Below are positions 9,701 through 18,313 of a DNA stretch of 64,000 bases, one piece after another. Location of the stretch: contig NZ_KQ033920.1 in assembly GCF_000969825.1 (NCBI RefSeq), positions 1 through 64,000 of the forward strand, in the 5' to 3' direction. A model generated the notes under the pieces. That model was not told the DNA's origin. It saw only the letters and a list, made by a program, of their open reading frames with translations, and did no database searches. A program made the position numbers and the translations under genes. The first letter of the stretch is position 1; each line of letters opens with the position of its first letter. Origin of the DNA: Parabacteroides gordonii MS-1 = DSM 23371. GTDB taxonomy: Bacteria; Bacteroidota; Bacteroidia; Bacteroidales; Tannerellaceae.

Positions 9701-10200
9701 TTGATGGTAAAACGTATCATGATGGTATAATTCCCGAAGGTATTCTTCCTTCAGGAACAGCAATTACACAACCTGATGGTAGCGTTTATACTGTTGGAGG
9801 CAGTGGCCTTTCTTCTGCAGGTGAATCTTATCAGGACCTGGTTAATAAAGGAGTTATCGAACCAACTCACGCTTCAGCCTGGTTATATAGAAATAATGCC
9901 TGGACAATGGCTGGACGTAACTATGGCGTAGTTAACGACGACTGGATAAAGAAATTGAATTATATTGCATTACGTGATATCTCTTTAAGCTATCGTATGC
10001 CCTCAAATATCTGTGATAAACTTAAAGCTAAACATGTGAATTTGATTCTAAGTGGCCATAACTTGGGGTATTTACTGAACACAATGCCTAGTGGTGAGAA
10101 TCCGGAATCTATATCTGGTACAGCAGCAGCAGAGTTTCGCGTACGTTCATATACAGGTGTAACCTCCAGCTTTACATTTACTGTAAATGTAGGTTTCTAA
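6772..10200 (+). CDS. SusC-family TonB-linked outer-membrane transporter (SusC 2)
   Basis: Predicted TonB-dependent channel of 1142 residues, a close paralog of SusC 1. The start is the ATG at 6772 (MLKNFKPVS), which matches the SusC 1 and SusC 3 N-termini; an upstream in-frame ATG would add an unrelated dozen residues. Signal peptide to about residue 25, regulatory-like beta-sandwich, plug with LDEVVVTALGMKR and IYVVDGVI, barrel ending NVGF. Codon use is visibly more AT-rich than in SusC 1 and far more than in SusC 3, although the proteins remain very similar. This suggests separate histories rather than a fresh duplication. Partner SusD 2 lies 40 bp downstream. Substrate unknown. Confidence 0.95.
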   Translation: MLKNFKPVSLVLIAGALSFPMGVYADLLPARPGTAISQQDGKVTGTVEDDFGPVAGASVVVKGTTNGNITDMDGNFTLEGVKNGDVIQISFIGYTTQEIKYTGQASLSVKLSEDTQKLDEVVVTALGMKRSEKSLGYAMKEMKGDELNANLINPVAALQGKVAGVEISGSDGGMFGSTKILIRGVSTLGKNNQPIYVVDGVIMDNSIKEGNPDWDGNSNDYGNELKNLNPDDFESVSVLKGAAATALYGSRGLNGAVVITTKSGKSGKGLGIEVSQTFGVDAVTSTPNLQNEFGNGTISGFVGYGDKDANGNYYIYDNHNQFPTNNGIHSLIPDEGMSFGPAFDGSDIEYYDGSIRPYSPVKNNFKKAYKKGFNSNTNVAISGGNDKTTFYTSLSYKYADGTVPNNSFQRISFLGKASHKITEKIKLDASMAFANSTPKNSPINIGENFVNGTWGRMYDPTTAKDKYKGSHGGQADSKYGDPYGVYPGLGTWWNIYENDYTKKETSVRPTIKLNIDILDWLKFNTEANYNYYYTRFENKQPGAGYANEGGKYEMGLYTKEQTNLNANFLVNKTVGDWSFNGFLRGEYYHNFVQEQTMNTEGGLIVPNQFFIANSKQTPNYTAKISGTKTMLSVAFQAGVSWRDQVFLDVTGRNDWSSALVYSDTHGTYSYFYPSVNGSWLISSTYRDQLPDWVSFAKIRGSWAQVGNDTSPYTINTAYSLNTSTTANGNYYGLSVPSSTYDQNLKPERKNAWEIGIDWRFIDNRIGIDATYYKENTKNQIMSIAVPSVSGISNQLINAGNIQNQGIELALNTVPFRNKDWEWTLDFTWTKNMNKIISLHENVADYISLNGDIGYGNYRVGSVAKVGSAYGLLLTDSGLKYDEESGLPVLAWRDSNRGSHYLRNEAEIQEVGSMLPDFLGSVSTGLKYKNWALSVSLDMRFGGYVASYNSRYGTAYGFTENSLKNAPGHGGVSWTSKFDGKTYHDGIIPEGILPSGTAITQPDGSVYTVGGSGLSSAGESYQDLVNKGVIEPTHASAWLYRNNAWTMAGRNYGVVNDDWIKKLNYIALRDISLSYRMPSNICDKLKAKHVNLILSGHNLGYLLNTMPSGENPESISGTAAAEFRVRSYTGVTSSFTFTVNVGF

Positions 10201-10240
10201 GTATAAATATAAGTAATAACTATTTTTAATTGATTACAAC

Positions 10241-12112
10241 ATGAAAAAATATAAAGCATTATTAGCTGCAACATTAGCGGGTATCTCTTTGCTATGTACA
10301 AGTTGTAGGGATGATTTTGCAGATGTAAATCAAGATCCCTCTTCCATTACAGAAGGTAATCCTGGCTATTTGTTTGCACAAGGAGTTCTGGATTTTGAAC
10401 CCTCGGATTATACTTATTGGTTCTACAATGCCTCTGAAATTTATCAGTGGATACAAACTGCTGTTTCTACAGGTGGGGTTACATCTAGTATTGCAGATGG
10501 AGCCTCTTTCCAGGGTTTCAAAAGTATTAAGGTTTTGAAATATGTAAATGAGGTGAAATATGTTCGTTCAACAATGAGTCCTGAAGAAAGTGCTCAGTAT
10601 GAACAATACGCTGCAGCATTGGATGTGTTATGTATCTATATGGGCATTTACGACTCAGACTTTATTGGAAATATACCTTATACGGAAGCCGCACAAGCTG
10701 CACACGGTGGTACATTGACTCCTAAATATGACTCCATTCAGGAACTGTATGATCTTTGGTTGACAACATTAGACAATGCTATAAAAAGTTTTACAACTTC
10801 ATCTGATCAAATTTTTGTCTCATCACAAGATGTGGTTTACAATGGAAAGATGGATAAATGGGCGAAGCTCGCAAACTCAGTGAAGTTAAAAATAGCAGCT
10901 CGACTGATCTCTAAAGATAAGACGAGAGCATTAAAAATAGCAGAAGAGGTGGTAAATGCTTCTTGTGGCGTTCTTGATGGAGCTGAAGATGATTTCTTAT
11001 TCAATAAGGCTACTCATAACAGTTCCAGCAATGATTATGCGTATCACTGGAGTAATGGTGTATTGCAGTCGGTGGGTGCTTCTCAATCTGTTATTGATTT
11101 CATGATTGATAATCGTGATCCTCGTGTTCGTTTTGTTTTCACGAAGAACTCATGGAATTCAAAAGTCGTTCAGTTGTTCTTTGATGCTAAACGAGAAAAA
11201 GATGTTCCTAAATATATTATGGATAATGTTGATTATGAAGTAGGAACAGATGGCATTTACAAATTTAAAGCATGGAAAGGTGCCGGTGAACCTTGGGTAC
11301 GTTATTATGGTTTGCCGTTGGCATTTAATGCAGGGCAGCAAGCCGGAACTTATGGAGATTGGTTCAATTATGATATTAATTGTAAATATGATGAAACTCA
11401 TACTTACAGACCATATTCAATGTATAATCAGGAAATGATCTATGGCCGTGTTGATTTTACATATCCTACTTGTCCGAATGATCCGGTTATTCAGGATGTC
11501 GAAGACCAGCCTTGGTATGGTATGTATATGACAACAGCTGAAGTTAATTTATATTTGGCAGAATTTAAACTGTTAGGTGCTGCGCTACCTCAGGAAGCTA
11601 ATCATTATTTCTCTAAGGCTGTTCGTGCTTCTGTTGAAGAATATGATTATTTAGCAAGTAAGAATAAAATTCCTTATTATGGAACAACTTATGGTTATGA
11701 CTCAAATGAAAAAACTATCGATTTGAAAGATGGTGAAATTGACACAATGATGTCAAAAGATGCATGTAAGTTGACTGGAGATAAAGCAACGGATTTGGAG
11801 AAAGTTTATATTCAGCAGATTCTGCACTTCTTTATGTCACCGATCGATCAGTATACAACCGCCCGTCGTTCTGGTGTTCCTAAAATTGGGTCTAATATAT
11901 TCAATCGTGTAGATTATAGTCAGGTTCCTGTATCCTCCATTCCTCGTCGTATGGCTTTGAGTGCTCCATCACCCACAGATTTGATGTATGATGTTCTGAT
12001 ACAGTCATATAAAGACCAGGGATATACTGTAGGTTCTGGTACTATTTTGAATTCTGAACGTGTATGGCAAGATCAAGGAGCTCCTCAGTGGGGTGCTGGT
12101 CCAGCTCTTTAA
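10241..12112 (+). CDS. SusD-like surface lipoprotein (SusD 2)
   Basis: A 623-residue predicted surface glycan- or nutrient-binding lipoprotein that pairs with SusC 2. The lipoprotein signal ends at about Cys22 (SLLCTSC) and is followed by RDDFADVNQDPSS, the usual opening of the SusD-like_2 family. It keeps the same landmarks as SusD 1 (WAKLANSVKLKIAARL, AEVNLYLAEFKLLGA, TARRSGVPK), and the C-termini are almost the same (WQDQGAPQWGAGPAL here). The AT-rich codon use matches SusC 2, so the pair appears to have moved as a unit. Confidence 0.93.
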   Translation: MKKYKALLAATLAGISLLCTSCRDDFADVNQDPSSITEGNPGYLFAQGVLDFEPSDYTYWFYNASEIYQWIQTAVSTGGVTSSIADGASFQGFKSIKVLKYVNEVKYVRSTMSPEESAQYEQYAAALDVLCIYMGIYDSDFIGNIPYTEAAQAAHGGTLTPKYDSIQELYDLWLTTLDNAIKSFTTSSDQIFVSSQDVVYNGKMDKWAKLANSVKLKIAARLISKDKTRALKIAEEVVNASCGVLDGAEDDFLFNKATHNSSSNDYAYHWSNGVLQSVGASQSVIDFMIDNRDPRVRFVFTKNSWNSKVVQLFFDAKREKDVPKYIMDNVDYEVGTDGIYKFKAWKGAGEPWVRYYGLPLAFNAGQQAGTYGDWFNYDINCKYDETHTYRPYSMYNQEMIYGRVDFTYPTCPNDPVIQDVEDQPWYGMYMTTAEVNLYLAEFKLLGAALPQEANHYFSKAVRASVEEYDYLASKNKIPYYGTTYGYDSNEKTIDLKDGEIDTMMSKDACKLTGDKATDLEKVYIQQILHFFMSPIDQYTTARRSGVPKIGSNIFNRVDYSQVPVSSIPRRMALSAPSPTDLMYDVLIQSYKDQGYTVGSGTILNSERVWQDQGAPQWGAGPAL

Positions 12113-12127
12113 TAGCTAACTAAATAA

Positions 12128-12176
12128 GAAAAAGGATAGGATCATGAGTTTTTCGACAATGGTCTTGTCCTTTTTT
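12128..12176 (+). terminator. Terminator after SusD 2
   Basis: A stem of about 17 pairs including wobbles (AAAAAGGATAGGATCAT and partner), followed by TTTTTT, lies just after the SusD 2 stop and before the small gene at 12210. Confidence 0.75.
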
Positions 12177-12209
12177 CTATATTAATATTGTCTTTTAATA
12201 ACTCGCAAC

Positions 12210-12596
12210 ATGAAAAATATATTTTTATTAGTAGTCTTTTTATTCAGCTCTTCTTGTTTTGATGTGAATTCAGTATCGGCTGAAAATGATTTTTCGCCTA
12301 TTGCGGTAGAAGTAGTTAGTGGTGGTTACGTCAATTTAGGTGTATTGACAACTGTTTATGCGGATGCAAAGATTAATTCATTTACTGTAACTGTTCCAAA
12401 ACCCAATGAACAAGTGTTGTCCTGTGCTCCTAATTTCGCTTGGACAGATTTAGGTAGCACATTAGTAATTACGGGTAATTTGGATGATATTGGTCTATTA
12501 AACAGGCCCTCAGGTACGGTTGTTCATTTTGAAATAGGTGTAAGAATGAATAATGGACAAATAGGCGTTTACCAAGTAAAGGTAATAGCTCGATAA
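12210..12596 (+). CDS. Small exported (lipo)protein of unknown function
   Basis: A 128-residue protein with an N-terminal hydrophobic signal and a possible lipidation cysteine at Cys16 (LFSSSC), although the lipobox is weak and ordinary secretion is possible. The mature part is predicted mostly beta (VEVVSGGYVNLGVLTTVY, SFTVTVP, LVITGNL) and resembles a small immunoglobulin-like sandwich, but I do not recognise the family. It is strongly AT-rich like SusC 2/SusD 2, which it follows after a terminator, and unlike SusC 3 downstream. It may be an accessory of the SusC 2/SusD 2 unit. Confidence 0.6.
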   Translation: MKNIFLLVVFLFSSSCFDVNSVSAENDFSPIAVEVVSGGYVNLGVLTTVYADAKINSFTVTVPKPNEQVLSCAPNFAWTDLGSTLVITGNLDDIGLLNRPSGTVVHFEIGVRMNNGQIGVYQVKVIAR

Positions 12597-12620
12597 TCTT
12601 TTCTAAGAAACTTATAAAGA

Positions 12621-12726
12621 AAATGTGTCAAAAAGTCATTACGGATGTCGATGACGCAGAAAATTTTGAATTATTATATCATAATCAAGATAGTCTGCGT
12701 TTTCTAAAATGGGTTTTGACACATTT
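12621..12726. repeat. Long-hairpin dispersed repeat, copy B
   Basis: Perfect 13-bp terminal inverted repeats (AAATGTGTCAAAA and TTTTGACACATTT) enclose about 80 nt, with an inner pairing ACGCAGA/TCTGCGT. In reverse complement the element matches copy A at 6241-6335, so two related hairpin repeats lie in opposite orientation. Confidence 0.7.
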
Positions 12727-13028
12727 ATATTAATACAGATGATTATATATTCGATGAATAAGTTATAATGGAATCTAATCGATTTTCGTCTGAATAACTT
12801 TTTCTAGTTGTTCTGCTTTACCTTTTCTATTTTATAATATGTGACTAAAAAGAAAAAAAAGTTATTATCGGATTATGATGAATCCTAAATTGCTATCACT
12901 GATCTTTTATGATTTACTGGGAATGTCTGCTTTTCAAGTGTTATTTTGTTATGCCTAATTTCTTGTTTCATTAATGTTAATCTTGCAACAACTCCTGTTT
13001 TTTTCTGTTTCAATTACCAAATGACGTT
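12727..13028. other. AT-rich leader region of SusC 3, no gene seen
   Basis: No open reading frame or strong hairpin was recognised. The TTATTTTG near 12950 is only an imperfect match to the -7 consensus TAnnTTTG, so no promoter is called with confidence. Confidence 0.4.
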
Positions 13029-13029
13029 G

Positions 13030-13042
13030 GTTTGCGCCAAAC
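13030..13042 (+). promoter_or_regulatory. 5'-leader stem-loop with CGC(C) loop, SusC 3
   Basis: GTTTG pairs with CAAAC around CGC (or GTTT/AAAC around GCGCC), ending 36 nt before the SusC 3 ATG. It is the third example of a differing stem around a CGCC loop upstream of a SusC gene in this window. Confidence 0.45.
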
Positions 13043-13078
13043 ACATTTAGTCTAATAAATTAAACAAAAAACATCAGT

Positions 13079-16000
13079 ATGTTGAAAAGATTCAAATCTG
13101 TCAGCATGATTCTCCTGGCGGGCGCGTTGGGCTTTACCGGAAACGCTTATGCCGATCCGAATACCGGGAATCCTGCTATTGACATTTCCCAACAGGATAC
13201 GAAAGTTACGGGAGTGGTTGAAGATGAGTTCGGACCCGTTGCAGGGGCTTCTGTTGTAATAAAAGGAACCACTAACGGTACGATGACCGATATGGACGGT
13301 CACTTCACACTAGAAGGCGTAAAGAAAGGAGACATTATCCAAATCTCTTTCATTGGTTTTGCCACACAAGATATTCCTTACACCGGACAGACGACCCTGA
13401 ATGTAAAAATGCAGGAAGATACGCAGAAACTCGATGAAGTCGTTGTTACGGCATTGGGTATGAAGCGTGACAAGAAAGCATTAGGTTACGCTATGCAGGA
13501 GTTAAAAGGGGATGAATTATTGTCCTCCCGTGAACCTAACCTTGCCAACTCCTTATCAGGTAAGGTCTCCGGTTTGCAGATCGTCCGTTCCAGTAACGGG
13601 GTAGGAGGATCGTCGAAGATCGTGCTCCGTGGTAACAGCTCGCTGACCGGTAGCAATCAGCCGTTGATTGTGGTCGATGGGACGCCGATGGATAACTTCA
13701 CCGGTGGGGTAGATGATGTATGGGGTAACTCCGGTGCCGATATGGGTAACGGGCTTTCCGATATCAACCCCGAAGATATCGAGTCGATGACGGTATTGAA
13801 AGGAGCTTCGGCGGCCGCTCTGTACGGGTCACGTGCCGGTAACGGGGTAATACTTATCACGACCAAGTCGGGGAAGAAGAACGAGGGGATAGGGATTACG
13901 GTGAATGCCGGCATCACTACCGAGTCGATCTTCCTGAAACCGGATATGCAGAATAGCTTCGGACAAGGTTCGGTCGGCGCTTATGACAACCAGTCGCGCC
14001 TGAGCTGGGGGCCGAAAGCCGAAGGACAAATGGTTACCGACTGGCTGGGCCGTCAGGTGCCTTTGCAGACATACGATAATATCGATGCTTTCTTCCGTAC
14101 CGGGACTTCTTTCAATGAAGGAGTCAGTTTCCAGCAGAACATAAAGGGTACCTCTGTGTTTACCTCTATCAACCGTTCGGACGATGCAGGTATCACTCCC
14201 GAGTCGAAGCTGAACAAGACGAATATCACCTTGCGTGCCACTACTTTCCTGGATGAAGCGGAAAAGTGGAAGATCGACGCTAAAGTGAACTATATCAATA
14301 TGAATGCCCACAACCGTCCGATCCAGGGTGTCAACCCTTCGAATGCATTCAACACTATTTATAACCTGCCACGTTCGCTGAATGTGAAGGAGTTTAAGAA
14401 CAGTGTCGACGAAGAGGGCAACATGATCTGGTGGGACGCTTCCAAGAATCCGCAGGAGAACCCTTACTGGGTAACCAAGTACCGTCAGAATAACGATACC
14501 CGTAACCGTCTGTTAGGTAACGTCGCTTTGAAATATGCGCCTACTAACTGGTTCGACATCGAACTGAGAGGCGGTACCGACTATTATACAACTACCAAAA
14601 ACGAAAAAGTATACGCCGGCGGTAACACATCGCCCCGCGGCCTGTACAACGAAGGTTCGGAAACATTCTACGAAAATAACTACAGCTTCCTGGCCACAGC
14701 CCGTAAAGATAACCTGATCGACCGTCTGGGTGGTTTCGTTACTTTCGGGGGTAACCTGATGATGCAGAAAAGAACCAAGATGAACGCTTCGGCAGGCGAA
14801 TTGCTGGTGCCGAACCTTTTCTCCCTGAACAACGGTGTTAACAAACCGACCGTCACTTCCGAACTGATCCGCCGTAAGATGAATTCACTCTACGGATCCT
14901 TGCAGTTGAACTGGGACGGCTATCTGTTCCTGGATGTTACGGCACGTAATGACTGGTCGTCCACCATGTCGAAAGCGAACCGTTCTTATTTCTATCCTTC
15001 CGTTAGTTTATCCGCAGTAATCTCCGATATGCTTCCGAAGATTGGCGGTTCAATGCCCGAATGGTTCACCTTTGCCAAGGTAAGAGCTTCTTTTGCAGAG
15101 GTTGGTAACGACCTCGACCCTTATCAACTGTACAATAATTTTACGGTGGGCAAGGATGAGAATGGCAACACGACCGCCGCACCGGGCAATGTCCTTTTCG
15201 ACTCGACTGTACGCAGTGAGCTGATCAAATCATGGGAAGCCGGTTTCGACGTCCGCTTCTTCAACAACCGCTTGGGATTGGATGCGGCCTGGTATAAAAC
15301 CAACGCTACCCGCCAGTTGCTGAACCTGCCGATGGATCCCTTCTCCGGCTATAGTTCGCGCAAGGTGAATGCCGGTAATATCCAGAACGAAGGGGTTGAA
15401 GTCTCCCTGAACGGTGCGATCCTCGACAACCCGAAAGGCTTGAATTGGAACGCCACGGCACAGTTCTCCCTGAACCGCAACAAGATCATCGACCTCTATC
15501 CGGGTGTCACCCTCTATGATATCAAGACCCTCGATGCGATCCAGATCGTAGCCGTGCAGGGCAGTTACTATGGCGACATCTACGGCCAGACTTTCCAAAG
15601 GGTAGAGGATAAGAACAGTCCTTATTACGGACAGCAGATCGTTGGCGAGGACGGGCTTCCGCTCATCACGACCAATAAGTCGAAAGTAGGTAACCAGAGT
15701 CCCGACTGGATGCTGGGTCTTACCAACAACTTCGCTTACAAAGGTTTCAACCTGAGCTTCCTGATCGACTTCCGCATCGGCGGTGATCTTTATTCGGCCA
15801 CTGCTTCCAATCTTTATTCACGCGGTAATGCCGCAGGAACGGTGGTAAACGGCGGACGCGAAAGCTTTGTCGTTCCGAACTCTGTCGTGCAGACTCCCGA
15901 CGGGTATAAGGAAAACACCGTTGCCGTGACTCCGCAGAACTACTGGGAACGTATCGGTTCGACCGGTAATTACGGTCTGCCGGAAATGTACACCTACGAC

Positions 16001-16246
16001 GCCACGAATATCCGTTTGCGTAACATCACTCTCGGTTACGATTTCAACCGGGCGATGCTGAAAAAGACACCATTCCAGCGTTTGCGTCTGTCTGCAACCT
16101 GTAATAATGTTTGGATGATCCATTACAACCTGCCGGGTATCGACCCTGAATCGGTTTCGGCAACGAATACGAATGCGACAGGGTTCGAGAATGGAGCTGC
16201 ACCGACCAGCCGTTCATTTACGTTTAATGTAACGGTAGGTTTCTAA
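13079..16246 (+). CDS. SusC-family TonB-linked outer-membrane transporter (SusC 3)
   Basis: Predicted TonB-dependent channel, 1055 residues. The signal peptide (MLKRFKSVSMILLAGALGF...AYA), beta-sandwich domain and LDEVVVTALGMKRDKKALGY segment closely follow SusC 1 and SusC 2. From the plug onward (LSGKVSGLQIVRSSNGVGGSS, VVDGTPMDNF) the protein belongs to a different SusC subgroup, and its barrel is shorter. It ends FNVTVGF. The gene is the most GC-rich of the three. The shared front end on different barrels suggests domain exchange or a common signalling and secretion module. The SusD 3 gene follows after 26 bp. Substrate unknown. Confidence 0.95.
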   Translation: MLKRFKSVSMILLAGALGFTGNAYADPNTGNPAIDISQQDTKVTGVVEDEFGPVAGASVVIKGTTNGTMTDMDGHFTLEGVKKGDIIQISFIGFATQDIPYTGQTTLNVKMQEDTQKLDEVVVTALGMKRDKKALGYAMQELKGDELLSSREPNLANSLSGKVSGLQIVRSSNGVGGSSKIVLRGNSSLTGSNQPLIVVDGTPMDNFTGGVDDVWGNSGADMGNGLSDINPEDIESMTVLKGASAAALYGSRAGNGVILITTKSGKKNEGIGITVNAGITTESIFLKPDMQNSFGQGSVGAYDNQSRLSWGPKAEGQMVTDWLGRQVPLQTYDNIDAFFRTGTSFNEGVSFQQNIKGTSVFTSINRSDDAGITPESKLNKTNITLRATTFLDEAEKWKIDAKVNYINMNAHNRPIQGVNPSNAFNTIYNLPRSLNVKEFKNSVDEEGNMIWWDASKNPQENPYWVTKYRQNNDTRNRLLGNVALKYAPTNWFDIELRGGTDYYTTTKNEKVYAGGNTSPRGLYNEGSETFYENNYSFLATARKDNLIDRLGGFVTFGGNLMMQKRTKMNASAGELLVPNLFSLNNGVNKPTVTSELIRRKMNSLYGSLQLNWDGYLFLDVTARNDWSSTMSKANRSYFYPSVSLSAVISDMLPKIGGSMPEWFTFAKVRASFAEVGNDLDPYQLYNNFTVGKDENGNTTAAPGNVLFDSTVRSELIKSWEAGFDVRFFNNRLGLDAAWYKTNATRQLLNLPMDPFSGYSSRKVNAGNIQNEGVEVSLNGAILDNPKGLNWNATAQFSLNRNKIIDLYPGVTLYDIKTLDAIQIVAVQGSYYGDIYGQTFQRVEDKNSPYYGQQIVGEDGLPLITTNKSKVGNQSPDWMLGLTNNFAYKGFNLSFLIDFRIGGDLYSATASNLYSRGNAAGTVVNGGRESFVVPNSVVQTPDGYKENTVAVTPQNYWERIGSTGNYGLPEMYTYDATNIRLRNITLGYDFNRAMLKKTPFQRLRLSATCNNVWMIHYNLPGIDPESVSATNTNATGFENGAAPTSRSFTFNVTVGF

Positions 16247-16272
16247 TTATCAACAATTAAGAACAAATAAAG

Positions 16273-18192
16273 ATGAATACAAAGAATATATTACTGGCAG
16301 GCTTGTTCTCATTAACTGCTTTGTTTTCCTCCTGTAACGATTTTACGGAGATAAATGAAGACCCTAACCAGGTGGGCGAAAGCAAAGTGAAGCCTGAATG
16401 GTTCCTCAATGGCTCCATCATCGGGGCACAGATGAACCCGGAGATTGCCGAACGTATCTTCATTGCCGAATGGAACCGTGCCGCCCGCTTCAACCGGGGT
16501 AGTGGTTTCACCATCGGAACGGACAACAATGACTACATCACCCTCTATCTCAGTAACTCTTATGCGGTAGGTTGGCTCAACAAGGCCACCAAAGCCATCG
16601 AGCTCGGAGAAAAGAAGGTGGCCGAAGGGGAAGCCGAACAATATCCTTATTATAAGAATGTGATACAGATGGCCCGTATCTGGCGTGCTTACCTGAATGC
16701 AGAGGTCAGCGACGGTTTCGGCCCGATCCCGGCTCTGTCCGCCTTCACCGGTGTTCCGGCCGAATACGACAGTGTCGAAGCGATCTACGGATTTATACTT
16801 AGTGAACTGAAAGAAGCCGAAGCGGCTCTCGATCCCTCGATCGATATGTCGGATATGGCCGGAGAAGATGCTTTCTATGCCGGAAATATCAATGCCTGGA
16901 AGAAATATGCCAACTCCCTGCGTATGCGTTATGCCATGCGTATCTCCGACGTCTCGCCCGCACTGGCAAAGACCGAGTTTGAAGATGCAGCCGGCAAGAC
17001 CTTTATTGCTACCCTGGACGATATGGCTGCCGTACAGGAAAAAGACGGGTGGGGCGACCTGACCGGCGTTATGTCGCGTACCTGGAATGCACAGCCGATG
17101 TCGGTGACGTTCAAGAACCTCGTTGTCGGTCTGGGAAGTACGGAATTTCCCGTGCCCGACTCCCTGAAGAGCCATCTGAAGAATCCGCACGATTATATGG
17201 GATTGTATCTCTCGAAACATTTCCCGCTGAATACGAATGATCCGTGTGCCGGATTCTATTTCGACGGTATTCCCCAGTATGTCGATCCGCGTGCACCGAA
17301 ACTGTTCAGTGTAGTAGGCTGGAACGACGGTATTGTCTATCCCGATTACATCGGTTCGGCCAGCAGCGTAACGACTGTCAACCTGATGGATCCTTCCGAT
17401 AATTCGAAACCGATGCTTTCCATCGACCCTAAATATACCTGGGGAACATGGGTGGCCGGTGAATGGAACGACCTGGCCGGTCTGGTCAGCGAACTGACCG
17501 GGAAGAACTACAACTATCCTTCCATTGCCAAGCAGTATCGTATGAATACGATGAAACGCGTATTCTTCGGCCCGTGGGAAAGCTACTTCCTGATGGCGGA
17601 AGCCGCTGTCAAAGGATGGACTGTACCGGGTACGGCCAAGTCGAATTATGAGAACGGTATCACCGTCAGCTTCCAGTATCATGGTGTGGAAAGTGAAGTC
17701 GCCCAATATCTGGCTTCAACGGATTACAACCGGGTAGGTACTTCCGTCAGCTTCGATCATACAACGGAAGCGCAACCCTATACTGTCAATTATGTAGATC
17801 CTTACACGAAGGAGAATAAGACGATGACGTATACTTATCCGAAGAATTCAATCTACCGGGGTGGTTCTTACAACAACGATGCATTGACAAAGATCATCAC
17901 CCAGAAATACATCGCACAGGTACCCTGGTTACCCGAAGAAGCATGGAGCGACCACCGTCGTCTCGGCTTGCCTTTCTTTGAAAACCAGGCAGTAGAGAAA
18001 GACTACAACCCCTTGAACCAGGTTCCGCTGACAATGGCAACCGCCAAGGAATGCCGTCTCGAGTTCTATCCGAAACGCTACCGCTATCCGGCCAATATCC
18101 AGACCAATAACCTGGAAGGCTACCAGAAAGCATTAGAGCTTCTGGGCGGAGCCGACCTGACGACTACACCTTTATGGTGGAATTTGAAATAA
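16273..18192 (+). CDS. SusD-like surface lipoprotein (SusD 3)
   Basis: A 639-residue predicted surface lipoprotein partner of SusC 3. The lipoprotein signal ends at Cys21 (TALFSSC), followed by NDFTEINEDPNQV, the typical SusD-like_2 opening. Later landmarks such as WKKYANSLRMRYAMRI and YFLMAEAAVKGW fit the helical scaffold of the family. The C-terminus ends with an aromatic-rich GGADLTTTPLWWNLK. It lies 26 bp after SusC 3 and is closed by the terminator at 18204-18230, so the operon probably contains only these two genes. Confidence 0.92.
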   Translation: MNTKNILLAGLFSLTALFSSCNDFTEINEDPNQVGESKVKPEWFLNGSIIGAQMNPEIAERIFIAEWNRAARFNRGSGFTIGTDNNDYITLYLSNSYAVGWLNKATKAIELGEKKVAEGEAEQYPYYKNVIQMARIWRAYLNAEVSDGFGPIPALSAFTGVPAEYDSVEAIYGFILSELKEAEAALDPSIDMSDMAGEDAFYAGNINAWKKYANSLRMRYAMRISDVSPALAKTEFEDAAGKTFIATLDDMAAVQEKDGWGDLTGVMSRTWNAQPMSVTFKNLVVGLGSTEFPVPDSLKSHLKNPHDYMGLYLSKHFPLNTNDPCAGFYFDGIPQYVDPRAPKLFSVVGWNDGIVYPDYIGSASSVTTVNLMDPSDNSKPMLSIDPKYTWGTWVAGEWNDLAGLVSELTGKNYNYPSIAKQYRMNTMKRVFFGPWESYFLMAEAAVKGWTVPGTAKSNYENGITVSFQYHGVESEVAQYLASTDYNRVGTSVSFDHTTEAQPYTVNYVDPYTKENKTMTYTYPKNSIYRGGSYNNDALTKIITQKYIAQVPWLPEEAWSDHRRLGLPFFENQAVEKDYNPLNQVPLTMATAKECRLEFYPKRYRYPANIQTNNLEGYQKALELLGGADLTTTPLWWNLK

Positions 18193-18203
18193 GAACGCCT
18201 TCT

Positions 18204-18230
18204 GAAAGGGCGGCTGTGTACCGCCCTTTC
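18204..18230 (+). terminator. Terminator after SusD 3
   Basis: A 10-bp GC-rich stem, GAAAGGGCGG with CCGCCCTTTC, and a 7-nt loop lie 11 bp after the stop and are followed by TTAT. Confidence 0.85.
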
Positions 18231-18313
18231 TTATATCCCCTCCCTTATAAACCAAATCTTAAACGCCTCTGTTTTATATATAAAGTATGACAACCAACTA
18301 AACAAAAAGAAGT

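Noticed and set aside
16312-17706. 464-codon open frame antisense to SusD 3
   Set aside because: It mirrors the codon pattern of the well-supported SusD 3 gene, has no recognisable domain and no promoter. It is a consequence of GC-rich codon use on the other strand.
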